Assembly (NCBI GenBank): GCA_002633005.1
Contig: NMRA01000203.1
Coordinates: 477,818 to 501,241 of the forward strand
Direction: 5' to 3'
DNA length: 23,424 nt
Source of the DNA: Phoronis australis
Lineage: Eukaryota; Phoronida; Phoronidae
Position 1 is the first letter of the stretch, and each line of letters starts with the position of its first letter. Positions 1 through 11,056 of the stretch are shown in pieces. The translations under genes were made by a program, and so were the position numbers. The notes under the pieces were generated by a model. It did no database searches, was not told the DNA's origin, and worked only from the letters and a program-made list of their open reading frames with translations.

Positions 1-942
1 ACCAACAAGGTTGAAAATGATAACATCACGTATAGGCAACAAGAACGCCATCTAACTTCGCCGGACCGTGAGAGTGAATTGATCTGCAATGATTCCGAAG
101 CCGTACAATATTTGCCGAGAGATAAGAGTCGGATACGTACGTAACATTACATGACAAGCTGATCGACAATGAAGGCCGCTTAAGTAAGCAAAACAATAGA
201 CACGAAATACATGGCATAATTGTATAGTAGATAACATCGAGCTTAATCAATTATTTTTGTCACTGACGTCACATTTCCGGTATACTCGGCACTTGCAGTC
301 TTTTCTTTTGAAATCACAAAACTAAGAGATAATTTGACTACAAGAGCAAACAATCGTTTTGGAGCAAAAAAAACTTAGTGCTACCAAAAGACCTTTTGTG
401 CTACAACGAACCAGAAACGACCTCTCGGCCAACAACGGAGTAGATTTGTTTGTCCTTTTTGTGGCAATAAGCGACGGGGTCAATTGAATTCGCATACAAT
501 ATGCTCTCTCGTGCGGTGCAGATACGGGTCAAAATAAGTAAAAGGCATCACGTCGCAGTAGGCATCACGTCGCAGTCGACCTCATCACTTGCATATGTCC
601 ACATGGCTGTCCTAAGGGACTGAGTGACCGCGACACTTCAGCAACAGATGTGGTGGGACATGTTAAAACGTGTGTGGTGAAATGTAACTTGTTGGTGTCA
701 CGTTGTTGTCCACACATTGTATCACAGGCTTGTTTGCACTTGTGTTATTGACCTATCATGTCTCATACCTACATACCTTGACCTTTACATGATGCTACTA
801 CTTGTACCTTTGAGAATGAGGAGTGCACCTCGAAACATGTCAGTTGTGTACTATTTAGGATATTTATTAAATGGTTGGACATAACGAATAACTATTGATT
901 TTCAGCCCGTTGATTGAGAACAGAACTATGATCGTTTAAGTA
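1..942. other. No gene recognised
   Basis: Both strands have only short chance frames (74 codons or fewer). Nothing structured was seen apart from the 17-bp duplication at 543-576. Confidence 0.6.
543..576 (+). repeat. 17-bp perfect tandem duplication
   Basis: AGGCATCACGTCGCAGT occurs twice in succession (543-559, 560-576) without change, which implies a recent duplication. Confidence 0.95.
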
Positions 943-1032
943 CGCGTTGATTAAGCAAAACTACGCGTTGATTAAGCACATTTCAAGTTCAACGCGTAGA
1001 AAGGTACTCGTTTAAAAACCCTTTAGTTTGGC
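941..1032 (+). repeat. Dispersed hairpin repeat, copy A
   Basis: TACGCGTTGATTAAGCA is present twice (941-957 and 963-979). A perfect 11-bp inverted repeat, CTACGCGTTGA (961-971) and TCAACGCGTAG (989-999), encloses a 17-base loop. CGTTTAAAAACCCTTT follows. The same layout recurs near 18280. The family is not recognised. Confidence 0.65.
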
Positions 1033-1035
1033 GCC

Positions 1036-2852
1036 ACTAATACAATCACAAGTAGATTTGCACTCTTCTATTCTAGAAACTCAAAGCAATCAACCTCTGT
1101 TCTCTAATTCTTAAGATAAGATTAATTTCAGGTAACACCTCGCTCTGCAATCAACCGAAAGCTTAAAACCAAATAAAAGAAGGACCAGCAGCAATATCAA
1201 CACTTATTGGGCACGACTACTAAAAACGTACAATGGTCTTGTGTCGGAACTAGATATGTGAATTCTCTTTTCAGTCAGTTCGGAGTTAACTCAACAACAG
1301 CGAAAGTACCCGCCCTGCATTTGAAAAAACATACACTCACACTTCGACCACGTCCACTTTATGCTCTCCAACGATCAAATTGCGCAGTTAGACACCCACC
1401 GTGCACATAAACCTGTTTTAATCGAAATAGAAGAGGGGCGGTGCTCCGGATCATAAACAAGGCTGGGAGAAATAAGTTTGAACATTCATCAAAAACAAAC
1501 GAATCACGCCGACACCAATTTAATGTTTAAATGTTCAAGCTAAACAATAAAACATATTTGTTGTGACGGAGTTATGCAAAACTAACAAATAAAAGCAACA
1601 ATTGCTAGTGCCATTTTTATGCTAACCACTCCAAAATTATTTTTCACTTGACGTTAGCAACAACTCCGAAATTAGTCAGTGTATCTCAAAAGAAAACTTA
1701 CTATTTCGTTCTTAAGCTTAAAAATTGGACGGAAATGCGCCTTCTTAAACTAATGACCTCAAAACTTTGTTTATTTCCTTAACCCATTACCACAAATCAT
1801 TTCCATGCATTCAATTTCAAAGTGATATAATTGCACATGTATCGCAGTCTCCTAATATGTTTGCTCTTTGCTTTCTATTCGTACAATTGTGGAGTATTGG
1901 ACTCGAATAAATGCATTATTATAATTATTACACTCATTAGACATCGTGCCACCACCAGTGACAGTCATAGCTATTGTCAATAACATCATCGCAGCATCAC
2001 TGAACAAAATCCACCCCACAGGTGTGTGCACCCCAGAGGTGTGTGCACGCCAGAGGTATGTGAATCGGCAAATAAATGTAACGTACAAGCTTTGGCAAAG
2101 TGACTCATTTAACGAAGTAATCGATGATAATCAGTGTGAACATTGCCGGCTCGTTCCAATACTGCAAATATTCAGCCAAGGAGAGTATGGTCTGTGAAAC
2201 GATTCATAACAGTAAAATTGATGCGTTTTGTGACAGAATTTCCAACAAAAGGGTTCAATTTTTTGGTTCGAAAAGTTTCGGCTTTCTTGTCCAGTAGTTT
2301 GCTGTAAAACATGAACTCGTTTTGATAACATGGCACCTCTTCGTGAACTGTTTCAGATTGAACAGGTTAAAAATTGTCCAGCATTACCTTCGAAAGGGTT
2401 AGATTTACGGAAACAACAACCTGCAAGTGGGTGACTTTCGACCTTTTTGTGTCGCGTGACACACACCCTGGCAAGGCAAGGAGATGACTAACGCAGCTTA
2501 ACATAAGCATAACAAAACGGACTCATAAAGTTCTGGCTGAATAGGCAAATGCCGTACCTGCAGTATTTTTCTACAACGGTTCCTTATTTTGAAGCCCCAG
2601 GACTGTTGCTCAATAATGGAGTGACTAAGATAATTCAAATCCATATCGGGGTTTTCAGACAAAAAGGGAGTTTCTGCACATCAGTTCTGACATGACCAAA
2701 AAGTAGTTAATAAGTTACTTTGCACATCAATCCAAATAAGATTGTTGTGGTCTTTGCTTACTTATCTTGACAAGCTTAAATTCTTATTGAAATATTGTTT
2801 TTGCTAAGGTGCAGAAGACGTGACGGAATCAGCAGACATGTTAAGAAGGCCT
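1036..2852. other. No gene recognised
   Basis: AT-rich sequence with frames up to 83 codons on both strands, none with recognisable motifs or a convincing splice context. The only structure seen is the tandem repeat at 2016-2066. Further decayed retrotransposon sequence may extend left of 2853 but could not be recognised. Confidence 0.55.
2016..2066 (+). repeat. 17-bp tandem repeat, three imperfect copies
   Basis: CCACAGGTGTGTGCACC, CCAGAGGTGTGTGCACG and CCAGAGGTATGTGAATC follow each other at 2016, 2033 and 2050. The overlapping open frames on both strands have no other support. Confidence 0.9.
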
Positions 2853-3189
2853 GAATACAATTATTTAGGGGCACCATTCTCTACGCAAGGTGTCTTCACA
2901 AAGGCCCAAAAACACTTTCGTCGACATGCCCGAGTTATTATGGTGGGAATTATATGACTTGAAAATTTTGCCAATTTTATTTTATGGCTCAGAAACATAT
3001 GGTTGTCATGAAACCAAAATCATAGAAACGGTTCATAATAAGTTCTGCAAATATCAGTTACAACTTGGTCCAAATGATTCAAATGCAGCAGCTAGAGGTT
3101 AACATGTAAGAACAACTGTAAAAGTATTGATGTTGAGCAGAGTAATTAAGTACTGGTTTAGAGCTGTCGAATTTCTAAATGGTATGTAA
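2853..3189 (+). pseudogene. Decayed non-LTR retrotransposon reverse transcriptase, C-terminal fragment
   Basis: The conceptual translation changes frame once and has internal stops. It begins EYNYLGAPFSTQGVFTKAQK in one frame, continues as LKILPILFYGSETYG and IIETVHNKFCKYQL in another, and after a TAA resumes with SRVIKYWFRAVEF. These match in order the thumb-side end of many non-LTR elements (F-YLG-x-F, then PILLYG-E-WG, then FCKYIL, then a final R-I-x-YW block). The endonuclease and catalytic RT parts are missing, so this is a 5'-truncated, inactive copy. The clade cannot be decided from this fragment. Confidence 0.75.
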
Positions 3190-3320
3190 ATGTAAATGTA
3201 AATGTGTAAATGTAAATCTGCTGTTTTTGTTAATTTGTAATGTGGGCCAGAGGCCTGTTTACTCTGATGAACATATTATTACTATTATTACTAATACAAT
3301 TAATATTACTATTATTATTG
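3185..3320 (+). repeat. 3' tail of the retrotransposon: GTAAAT hexamers and ATT-rich end
   Basis: TGTAAA/TGTAAAT units at 3185-3217 begin at the stop of the RT fragment. About 55 bases (containing GGGCCAGAGGCCTGTTTACT) follow, then an ATT/ACT-rich stretch at 3275-3320. This is read as the 3' untranslated region and microsatellite-like tail of the retrotransposon copy. Confidence 0.55.
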
Positions 3321-3321
3321 T

Positions 3322-3420
3322 TAAATAGTAAAAGTAAAACGACCAGGGTCGGTACTAAAACCTGGAAAAGATTTTAATATATTTTAGTACCAATGTTGTC
3401 ATTTTACTTTCACTATTTTA
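3322..3420. mobile_element. Small inverted-repeat element (MITE-like)
   Basis: The arms at 3322-3360 and 3382-3420 are about 39 bases each and complementary over most of their length, ending in GGTACTAAAA and TTTTAGTACC beside a 21-base loop. Mismatches cluster around GACCAGGGTC. It directly abuts the ATT-rich retrotransposon tail. The family name and target-site duplication were not determined. Confidence 0.7.
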
Positions 3421-3545
3421 TATTCTTATCCGTCAGTAACTGTACAGCATTCCAGCGTCTATTTTCCATATTATTATTATTAACAGTTCCAGAATAGTTT
3501 GGGACAGTCGTAAGTAAGAATCCAACTTTATCCTTTTAGTGAAGT

Positions 3546-3938
3546 TTGAGACTGTATAAAAGTCCACTGTCATGGTTGTTCACCACAGATGCATTACGGG
3601 TAGGATCAGACGTTACACTTGGTAAACTCATGTGTACAGATTGCAGGGATACTTACGACTCGCAAAACTGGATGAATTCCAAAAACTTCAGTTTTCTCGT
3701 CTTTTCCTCAGAGAACCACCACCCAATCCTTCGAATCTTCGACATGTTTAAACTGCGACCTCTGTTGTCAAAACATCTCTGCGGAAATTGTAATACCCGT
3801 AACGCCTACAACGAACAGAGAGACGATTCAAGGTATTCGCTGTCTGATCATGAAGCAAAGAAGGCACTTAGACTAAAACATCGATCAAACCCGGTTGCTG
3901 AGGAGCAAAGTATGACTAAACGTCGGGAGCAACAATGA
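3546..3938 (+). CDS. Uncharacterised open frame, possible last exon of an unknown gene
   Basis: An open frame of 130 codons with its first ATG at 3630 (102 codons from there). The product is hydrophilic, has two Cys pairs (MCTDC and LCGNC) and a basic/Gln-rich end (MTKRREQQ). A TGA stop at 3936 is followed by AATAAA at 3972. The acceptor-like TCCTTTTAG ending at 3539 would place an in-frame TGA at once, whereas CACCACAG ending at 3588 would allow an in-frame exon. No homology was recognised. Its length only slightly exceeds the noise frames here, so it may be chance. Confidence 0.25.
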   Translation: MRLYKSPLSWLFTTDALRVGSDVTLGKLMCTDCRDTYDSQNWMNSKNFSFLVFSSENHHPILRIFDMFKLRPLLSKHLCGNCNTRNAYNEQRDDSRYSLSDHEAKKALRLKHRSNPVAEEQSMTKRREQQ

Positions 3939-3971
3939 GGGCTGGTATACATGACATCATTATTTGAATTT

Positions 3972-3977
3972 AATAAA
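3972..3977 (+). promoter_or_regulatory. AATAAA polyadenylation-type hexamer after the open frame
   Basis: AATAAA lies 33 bases after the stop of the open frame at 3546-3938. In AT-rich DNA this hexamer is common by chance, so it counts only as weak support for a gene end. Confidence 0.2.
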
Positions 3978-6462
3978 CAATAACACGACAAGCCTACCTA
4001 CACCTTTCGAAATACTGCCCTCTTCACTGTCCTTCATACATAGCATACAAAATTTTATAACAATTCAACATATTCAAAAAATCAATCAATGGTCAAACAA
4101 ATTCCCTTAGGAACATTATTGACGTATCGACCAATTTGCATGTTTCTATGTTCTACACAATACCATTGAATCTTTGATTTCAAGAAACCACATGAATGGT
4201 AGGATAACGAACAACTCCACAGGTACTTGACAAGATGGAATCTCAAATCATACAAAACAAATACAATAAGCCCAATGGGTTGGTGTTATTTTTCCAAAAT
4301 TGTATGAATTCTTTAAACCCATTTCACTATTATAAAAAAATCATCCATTCATTTATTCATTCATCCATTCAACTATAAGACATACATTACATTACATTCA
4401 GAACTTGATGTTTAACCAACAGTTAACGTCATGCTAAGCTGGGAATGGAGTTTGGTCACCGAGTATGGAGCATTTTCGGCGCGTCCGTGGAGTCTGGAGA
4501 TTTGTACCGCGAGTTTGTTGTCTTCTGGTTCGGGACTGGGGTTTAGAAGATAGCTGAAATTAAGAGGCGCGTCCATGGAATCGTTTCTAGTCCCTAATTA
4601 GGGAAAGTTAGAAAAATATTTCATTTACGATACTGATGATATAAAAAAGCCCGCCCTCAACCACTACGATGGGAAACAAGAGTGCTCGACGATTTGCCGG
4701 ACCCGACAAGCCCATTTTACGGTCGAAGTTCAGATTTGACCCGTTTATTGCCACAATGTCGTAATTTTATCGTGTCGCCCTCCCTGGTTATTTACGATGA
4801 ATGACTTTGACGGGCGCACACCTCACAGGACACGAGCCCAGCTCGGACACACTAACTGTTGAAGCACTTCACGACGCTTTCCAATATTCAAATGACCCCT
4901 GGCGTATGAGTAGATAAAATTGGCACTATAATAAACACACGTGTGTTATATTTCTTCTTTTTCTATAGATGTGGGACTGAATGCCGCATATTTTTCATTA
5001 TGACTTTGGCGCATCATTTTGTTTTCAAATTTGAGTTTTTTATGGCGCGTGTTTCCCACATGGAAACATGTACAAGTTGTGGGTACGGCTCAGAAATGAT
5101 CCAAAATTCAAGAAACGTGAAGGCAAATTCAGCAACAGACTAGTGAGAAGTAACATAAATTTCTATACAATACGCTGTGGAAAATTCTGTCTCGTGGACG
5201 GACCGATAAACAAAACACCGTTAACTTGTTCTATGTCGCCTACGAAAATAGAGCGTTATATTGTGACTAGGCTATAACGAAAGCAAAACAATCGCCTTTA
5301 TGTGAACGGGTTTACTCAAACTACACGAATATTCTTTCACCTAAAATGAACAGGAACTTGTTCAATAAACATCAGCTATGACCTTCGTTAACTGACCCAA
5401 AACGGGGTCTTGTTACTTGAAACATTAGCATTTCCCAGGTTATGCATTTAAAACGAAAGAGGAATCCTCTGAGCAAGAAGAATAGGACAGCCACGACAAC
5501 GTAACAATTTCGTAAACACTACGAAAGTGCAATCCTGAAAACAATATAAACCAACGTACTTCGATTGATCATATCAAATCAATGGAAACCACTTTTCCTA
5601 CAGTATCTTCTGATAAGTCAAACCATGAAATCAAACACCAGTCTTCCTTTGTTCAAGGAATTTTCGGGGATTTCGTACATGCCGTGTCAGCAATACGCTC
5701 CCCAATAAACAGCAGTAGCACTTTTGACGTGGACATTTCCAGAGATCTCCGATAAGTTTTTAGAGGGGTCATATCTCTGTTCGATAGACGGTCTCGTTAA
5801 CTGGTTACCACTACAATGTCAAAGCAACTTACTCTGAAATCATCATGTTTGATAATAAAATGTTACTTCTATCATCCTCTGGTGAAGGCCTACTCGAAAG
5901 CCCCAGGTACACGAAAGAACGGCGAGAGAGGAGAATCAACACCATAAATATCCCTCCACCTTTTTACAGAGTTAGAATGAATAAAAGTTGTCCATTTATA
6001 GAAATATTAGCAATGCCACCTTCTCTCCACTTTTTGTGGATTTTAAGCTATCAAAACGCCAACACTTCGGACTAAAATGTTTTAACACTGTGAACCTAAA
6101 TACTATGTGGACAAATGTTCAGGTGCAAAATGGATTCCTTTATACCTCACCAAGTGTACCCTTTAGTAAGTAATCTGGACGAATACGTCACCTACAGCAA
6201 TATTCAACACACATCTATGTGCAACTATAAGGCACAAATCCACAGGAAAAGTCTTCATGACTGTATGTGATGGGGTCTATGGTTTCAAACAGCAAACGAT
6301 CATTTACACTGCAACTCAAAAATAACCCTCGCAAATATAATGTTGACTACTTTACTTATGTACTCATCCAAGCATTTTGTTTAGGAGGAAGCTTTGAAAT
6401 GATTTTTATACTCCTGTGTTAGTTTCAGTAAAAAAATTAGTCAGTGAAAGTGTATGACCACA
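3978..6462. other. No gene recognised; some less AT-rich sequence near 4430-4860
   Basis: Contains the CATT repeat, a near-repeat of GGCGCGTCC-TGGA-TC at 4478-4494 and 4566-4582, and a less AT-rich stretch to about 4860 with an isolated 31-codon frame at 4669. Frames of 60-76 codons near 4943-5277 and 5845-6173 have no recognisable product. Confidence 0.5.
4341..4371 (+). repeat. CATT tetranucleotide repeat
   Basis: Imperfect CATT/CATC units (TCATCCATTCATTTATTCAT, then again TCATCCATTC). A short TACAT/TTACA run follows at about 4381-4400. Confidence 0.85.
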
Positions 6463-6892
6463 ACCCCCAGGGGTACTCTGCTAAAAGAGGTATATTCGGA
6501 ATGGGCCGCTCAGATAGGTGACTTCATCGTCACAGTTTACCCATGAAAAGGTAGGTTTTCCAATGAAATTTCCGACAAAAGTGTATCATGTCAAAATTCT
6601 CCGAAAGGTTCTTTTTCCAACTACAAAAAAATTCACAGGGGTTTTAATAATTATCTATCTAAAATTCAGGTTGCAAAAGATGTACAACATGGCATCCCTT
6701 CTTGTCCAAGAATCCATGTGAAAGGATTGTTTGTGGACATAATCCCTTCTGTTTCAGAAGGCAACGAAAGACTTTGTATGAAAGCTCCCTAGCACTGGGT
6801 ACCATTATTGAGTTCACTCCTTAAACGGGTGCATATTCTAATTTCCCCAGATGCATTCACGTAAAAATATAGTGGCGTGTACCCCCCGGGAT
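6463..6892. mobile_element. Possible inverted-repeat element of about 430 bases
   Basis: The left end is ACCCCCAGGGGTACTC (6463-6478). The right end is GTGTACCCCCCGGGAT (6877-6892), whose complement matches the left at 12 of 16 bases. GC-rich CCCGGGGGGTAC ends around an AT-rich body are typical of repeats I associate with cnidarian genomes. The body has no long open frame. No target-site duplication was found. Confidence 0.45.
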
Positions 6893-9800
6893 ACGACCAA
6901 ACCAATGATCAAGCTGCACAAGACTAGACTGCGATAAGAAACCAATGAAACTGAACCAACACTACTCCTGATGAAAACAGTCAGGGGCAGCGTAGATGAA
7001 CACCTATAGTGGTCTGGACATCACCCTGGTAAATATTATGAAAGCAGCGGATTAACCTTCACAACGCTGAAACACAAAACGATAAGTACAAATAGCAATG
7101 ACCTACAATACTTATGCAGACAATGGTTGCTGTGTTGTGAGGATCGCCTGTGCAGTACAACTGAACAGCATATTTCTTAATCTTTCATTACTAGACGACT
7201 GTCCTGAAAGGCGTGTCAGTTATTACCCACGATCCGCAACATTATCCACGGCTTACCTTGCGAATCCAACAATCGCGATTTATTCCGTTTGATGCGGCAA
7301 ATATTACCGCAAACTAAGCTTCGTCAACATCCCTTTGACTCTTTATGACTGGTCTGAGTCACAAAACGACCGAAGCGTCATCTGCAGTGAAAGGCACCAA
7401 CTACCCATACCGAGGGCTCACTTAAACCAGCGCCACCTGTGCCAAGCTGGCACCTAGACTGTCCAAGCACAAAACTCTACTCTCACGTACGCTATTCCGC
7501 TCACACGTACGCATATCCCTTCTCCTCCACCGCTTTTTCTTTGCTAGCGCACGGCACATTGTAACATTTCCCTTGCCGTCAAAAGCTAGTCTATACCCTC
7601 ACATAGTTCCCTTCTCTCGCCGGGTCACTTTGCATAATCTGATATAAAGTCTCTTCCGTCGCAGGGATGAATAGTGAATAAGCGTGAAAAAATCTCTTTA
7701 ATGATATGGTGTCCACAATTAAGTTTATAACTGTGGTGTTTTATTACTTCAAAATCTTAGCTATTTCAATTTTAAATGTCATAGTAGGCAATTGAATTAT
7801 GATTTTTTAAACTATGCTGGGTTTTTGTTTTTTCATTTTGTTCTTTTATTTTCATGTGTTTTCGTTCGTTATTTTATTTGTGTTATAGATCATTATTACA
7901 TTTTACTTAAATAGTTTATCGCTACGTTTATATAAGCCAGAAAAATAATGACTCGTATCTAGCCTAATAATTTGTACTATTATTGCCTTGTCTCACACTT
8001 GTGTTGTAACAGAAAGTCTCGTTGACATTTCTTGGGGGTCTACTCTTATAACGAATTTGCCTGTAAGTGCAGCATTAACCACTACAGGCAACACATTAAC
8101 CACTAAAGGCTACACAGTTGTTAACGTTATGGAGGAAATTCCTGAAATAACTGACTCTTCATTAATCCGGCTTTGTCATTCAAACACCTTCAAGTGACTA
8201 AAAACCAAGTAATATGAATTGTGTAATTTTGGTATCCCTTCTAAATTTCAAAGTGTGTTCAGGGTCTCTTAGGCAAGATTACTTCATTACATGATTTTTA
8301 GCGATCTTGTTATTTCAATTTTTAGAAAAAAATTGAAAATGGCTAAAATTCTTTCGTGTCATGTGATCTAACACATCCATAATCTGTGATAGTTCAGCGT
8401 TCTACTGAAGAAGTGAAAATTGTTTAGTGGAAACTTCATTCTATCCAAGCACAAATTATGAAGCGACTTTCTCGTGCAGTGCAGAGTATTTCAACTAAAA
8501 GCGGCTCTTTGGACTGTAACATTTCATTACAGTATACATAAACATAAAAAAGAACTTGAGTATGACACCAATCTGACACAGAATTTCCGACCATTCGAGA
8601 CAACAATGTCGGAAACGGCAATTTTGGCCATAAACGCATATACTTCACATTGGCATCTGTAAAATAACTTATCAGTGCATCTAGACTGTTTTTATACCAT
8701 GACCGTATGATTCAAGATTACTTTCTAGAGAACCGATGTCATCGCGACAAATCCAAGCACCAAAAACATTCCAGTTCGCAATCCAGTTCCTTCAGCCCGA
8801 CGTAGGCCTAGACACGTGCTCGTTTGGTGTCGTATCCTCAATAACCTGCTGGGCCATGCTGTCCAAAATGTCAAGTACGCCGCAGGGACATTTCAGTACT
8901 TGTCATCGGGCACATTAAAGCGCTTGGCAGCGACAGCACTTGCGGCGTGCTTCTCGAGAAAAGAACAAACACAGTGTTATAACGTTTTCTTGCTAATTAA
9001 CTGGTTTTCCCTAATCGCACTATCCACATTTTGCACCTGAACGTGAGCCTCTTTGTGAGGCCTCCTCTTTTTGAAATGCACTGAAGAGGGTAAAACAGGA
9101 AGTAGAATCACGTCCTTAATTCACTGTGCGGGACAATAAATCTCAATTGTCAGTTAAAAAGTACTTTGGTCAGGCCGTTTCTCCAGGATGTTCTTTTAAA
9201 TTAAGAACCCCTCAAAAAGACCCGGAGTCATAATTCAACATTGAAAACTATACTCTTGGAGTCAAAATTAAGATATTGCGCGTACTTTATGTACAAACGA
9301 CATTGTTGTCAACTGCAGGTCCTATTGATACTCCACAAAGTATCGAGAGTGGTCTCTGTCCGGACCGTTGTCATTCAACCTTGAAGTGGACATATGCGTA
9401 GGTCGCCATCAAGCTAATCTTTTATTACACTCCTCGGTATTTCTGTGTTTCGAAATTGGTCATGGTAAACTCCGCTGCTAGTACACGTAACCCATCCAGG
9501 TTTTTAATCGACACACAGCGAAACCGTGCTGTACTGAACAGGGAGAAACAGTGACATAGACAATAGTCTAAATATTTATACTGTAGGTGAATGTGAAAAG
9601 TACAACACGTTACACCATGTTAATTAAAAAAAAACGTCACAGAATATCAGGTAATTGAGACACGACTCAAATCCTAACATAGATACTGGTACAAAATGTT
9701 ATTTCCTTTTGAGTTCACTGTTTAGAAAGAGTCGTCAATAATCAAAAGATGGCGTTGATGTACAAAAAAATTGTTTGAAAGAAATCGCAATCGCTGAATA

Positions 9801-10183
9801 ATCTTTTCAACTTGGGAGTATAAGTCGTCCTCCAAAGGCAGCACTTTGCCTACGAAAACTACTTCAAACGACTTGACTGGTCGGTTTGGCAGCATATTCT
9901 AGAAAAAAAGTTTCCAGAGAATGTATCTTCTCCGTAGTTCTTGAGAACACAGTAAGTAAGCACAGACACAGGCACTGCATCACTTTTAAAAACCACTGAA
10001 ACTTCTAATAAACTGTGAAGGGCTTTCGTTCTGACCTGTTGCGTCCAGCTCAGCAAAATTGAGAAAAAAGGAATAAATAGTCGTATTAAACCACGTTTTT
10101 GCAACACAAATTATCATTATACCTAGACAACTGGACTTAATGGTTGAAGATAGAAATAACAGGCAAATGTACACTATGAATAA
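6893..10183. other. No gene recognised
   Basis: Frames reach 82 codons. A less AT-rich stretch at about 8736-8990 has overlapping open frames on the + strand, but no start, splice or homology evidence makes one a gene. A short palindrome, GTGCCAAGCTGGCAC, lies at 7439-7453. Confidence 0.5.
8074..8115 (+). repeat. 21-bp tandem duplication
   Basis: ATTAACCACTACAGGCAACA plus C at 8074-8094 is repeated at 8095-8115 with two changes. It lies inside a short open frame (7988-8197) that has no ATG start and no other sign of being a gene. Confidence 0.85.
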
Positions 10184-10256
10184 AATGGACATAATGGGTT
10201 GAATGGACATCATGTGTAAACTGGACTTAATGGGTCAAAATGGACACAATGGGCTG
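10184..10256 (+). repeat. 18-bp minisatellite, four imperfect copies
   Basis: Unit AATGGACATAATGGGTTG at 10184-10201, with variants at 10202-10219, 10220-10237 and 10239-10256. A related single unit lies at 10127-10144, and fragments (ATAATGGGCC, ACAATGGGCA) occur near 10455-10485. It sits just upstream of the GAT array. Confidence 0.8.
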
Positions 10257-10289
10257 AATTGCTACACAACGTAGGCATACACTAGAAAG

Positions 10290-10660
10290 ATGTTGATGGT
10301 GATGATGACCATAATGATGATAGTTGTTAATGATTGATAATTGAAGATGACGGTGATGATGATGGTGGTGGTGGTGGTGATGAAGATGAAAATGATGATG
10401 ATGATGATTGATGGCAATTTCTGGCGATAATATTTTTTATGATGACTTATAGATATAATGGGCCAGTAATGTGTACAATGGGCATACTACACGGCTGCGC
10501 CTACAACAGAAATTTGATGGTGGTGATAATGATGATGATGATGACGATGATGATGATGATGACGATGACGATGACGGTGACGATGACTATGACGATGAAG
10601 AAGACGATGACGATGACGATGATAATCATGATGATGATGATATCCATGATGATGATTGAC
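10290..10660 (+). repeat. Compound GAT/GAC microsatellite upstream of the LRRC74-like gene
   Basis: Two blocks, about 10290-10410 and 10518-10660, made of GAT, GAC and GGT triplets and split by about 100 bases of unique sequence. Overlapping poly-Asp, poly-Met and poly-His frames on both strands come from the repeat and are not taken as genes. Confidence 0.93.
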
Positions 10661-10898
10661 GATGATGAGAATTCTGCTTTCACAAGTCACCAACAACGAG
10701 AACAGTATTATTATGAATTACAGTGTGTCTAAAACATCTTATTTTCTGAATCATGTTAAGAAGCTTTCGGATATTGACATACGTTTTGCCCTCGATCAAT
10801 TCTGCACTGATGGCAGATCGATAACTTCGACATCGATCTTTGGCGTATGAGCATGGTAACAAACTATAATATGGCACTCGGTTGTAAGGAACAATTGC

Positions 10899-11056
10899 AT
10901 GAACAATAAACTATCGGTCACTGCATGGTGTGATCGATATGATCCAAAGCAACAAAGCAAGTATCGACGAACGATCAACAGATTTGAAGTAGGTGCCTTA
11001 CACGCAACAAACGATTCGCGTATTTATCAACAAGTTACACCAGTAAAAGAAGGAAA
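10899..11056 (+). other. Possible 5' leader exon of the LRRC74-like gene
   Basis: The sequence ends in a good donor, AAAG then GTGAGT at 11057, about 470 bases before the acceptor at 11530. An open frame runs from an ATG at 10899 to the donor. Joined to 11531, that frame meets TAA in the third codon, and the frame that would enter MSKEG in phase has a TAA just upstream. It can therefore only be a non-coding leader, unless the acceptor at 11540 is used, which would join in frame. The 5' limit is unknown and no promoter was recognised. Confidence 0.25.

Noticed and set aside
4669-4764. 31-codon frame starting MGNKSARRF with a good initiation context (A at -3, G at +4) and ATATAAAA upstream
   Set aside because: The TATA-like sequence is only about 28 bases before the ATG, too close to leave a leader, and no donor or continuation exon was found. 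A first exon of an unknown gene remains possible.
8736-9040. Overlapping + strand frames in a less AT-rich stretch
   Set aside because: Two frames are open over the same bases, neither has homology or splice evidence, and the - strand reading is no better.
10471-10696. Overlapping open frames on both strands rich in Asp, Met, His or Ile
   Set aside because: They are readings of the GAT/GAC microsatellite in its frames. Composition and overlap show no selection for protein.
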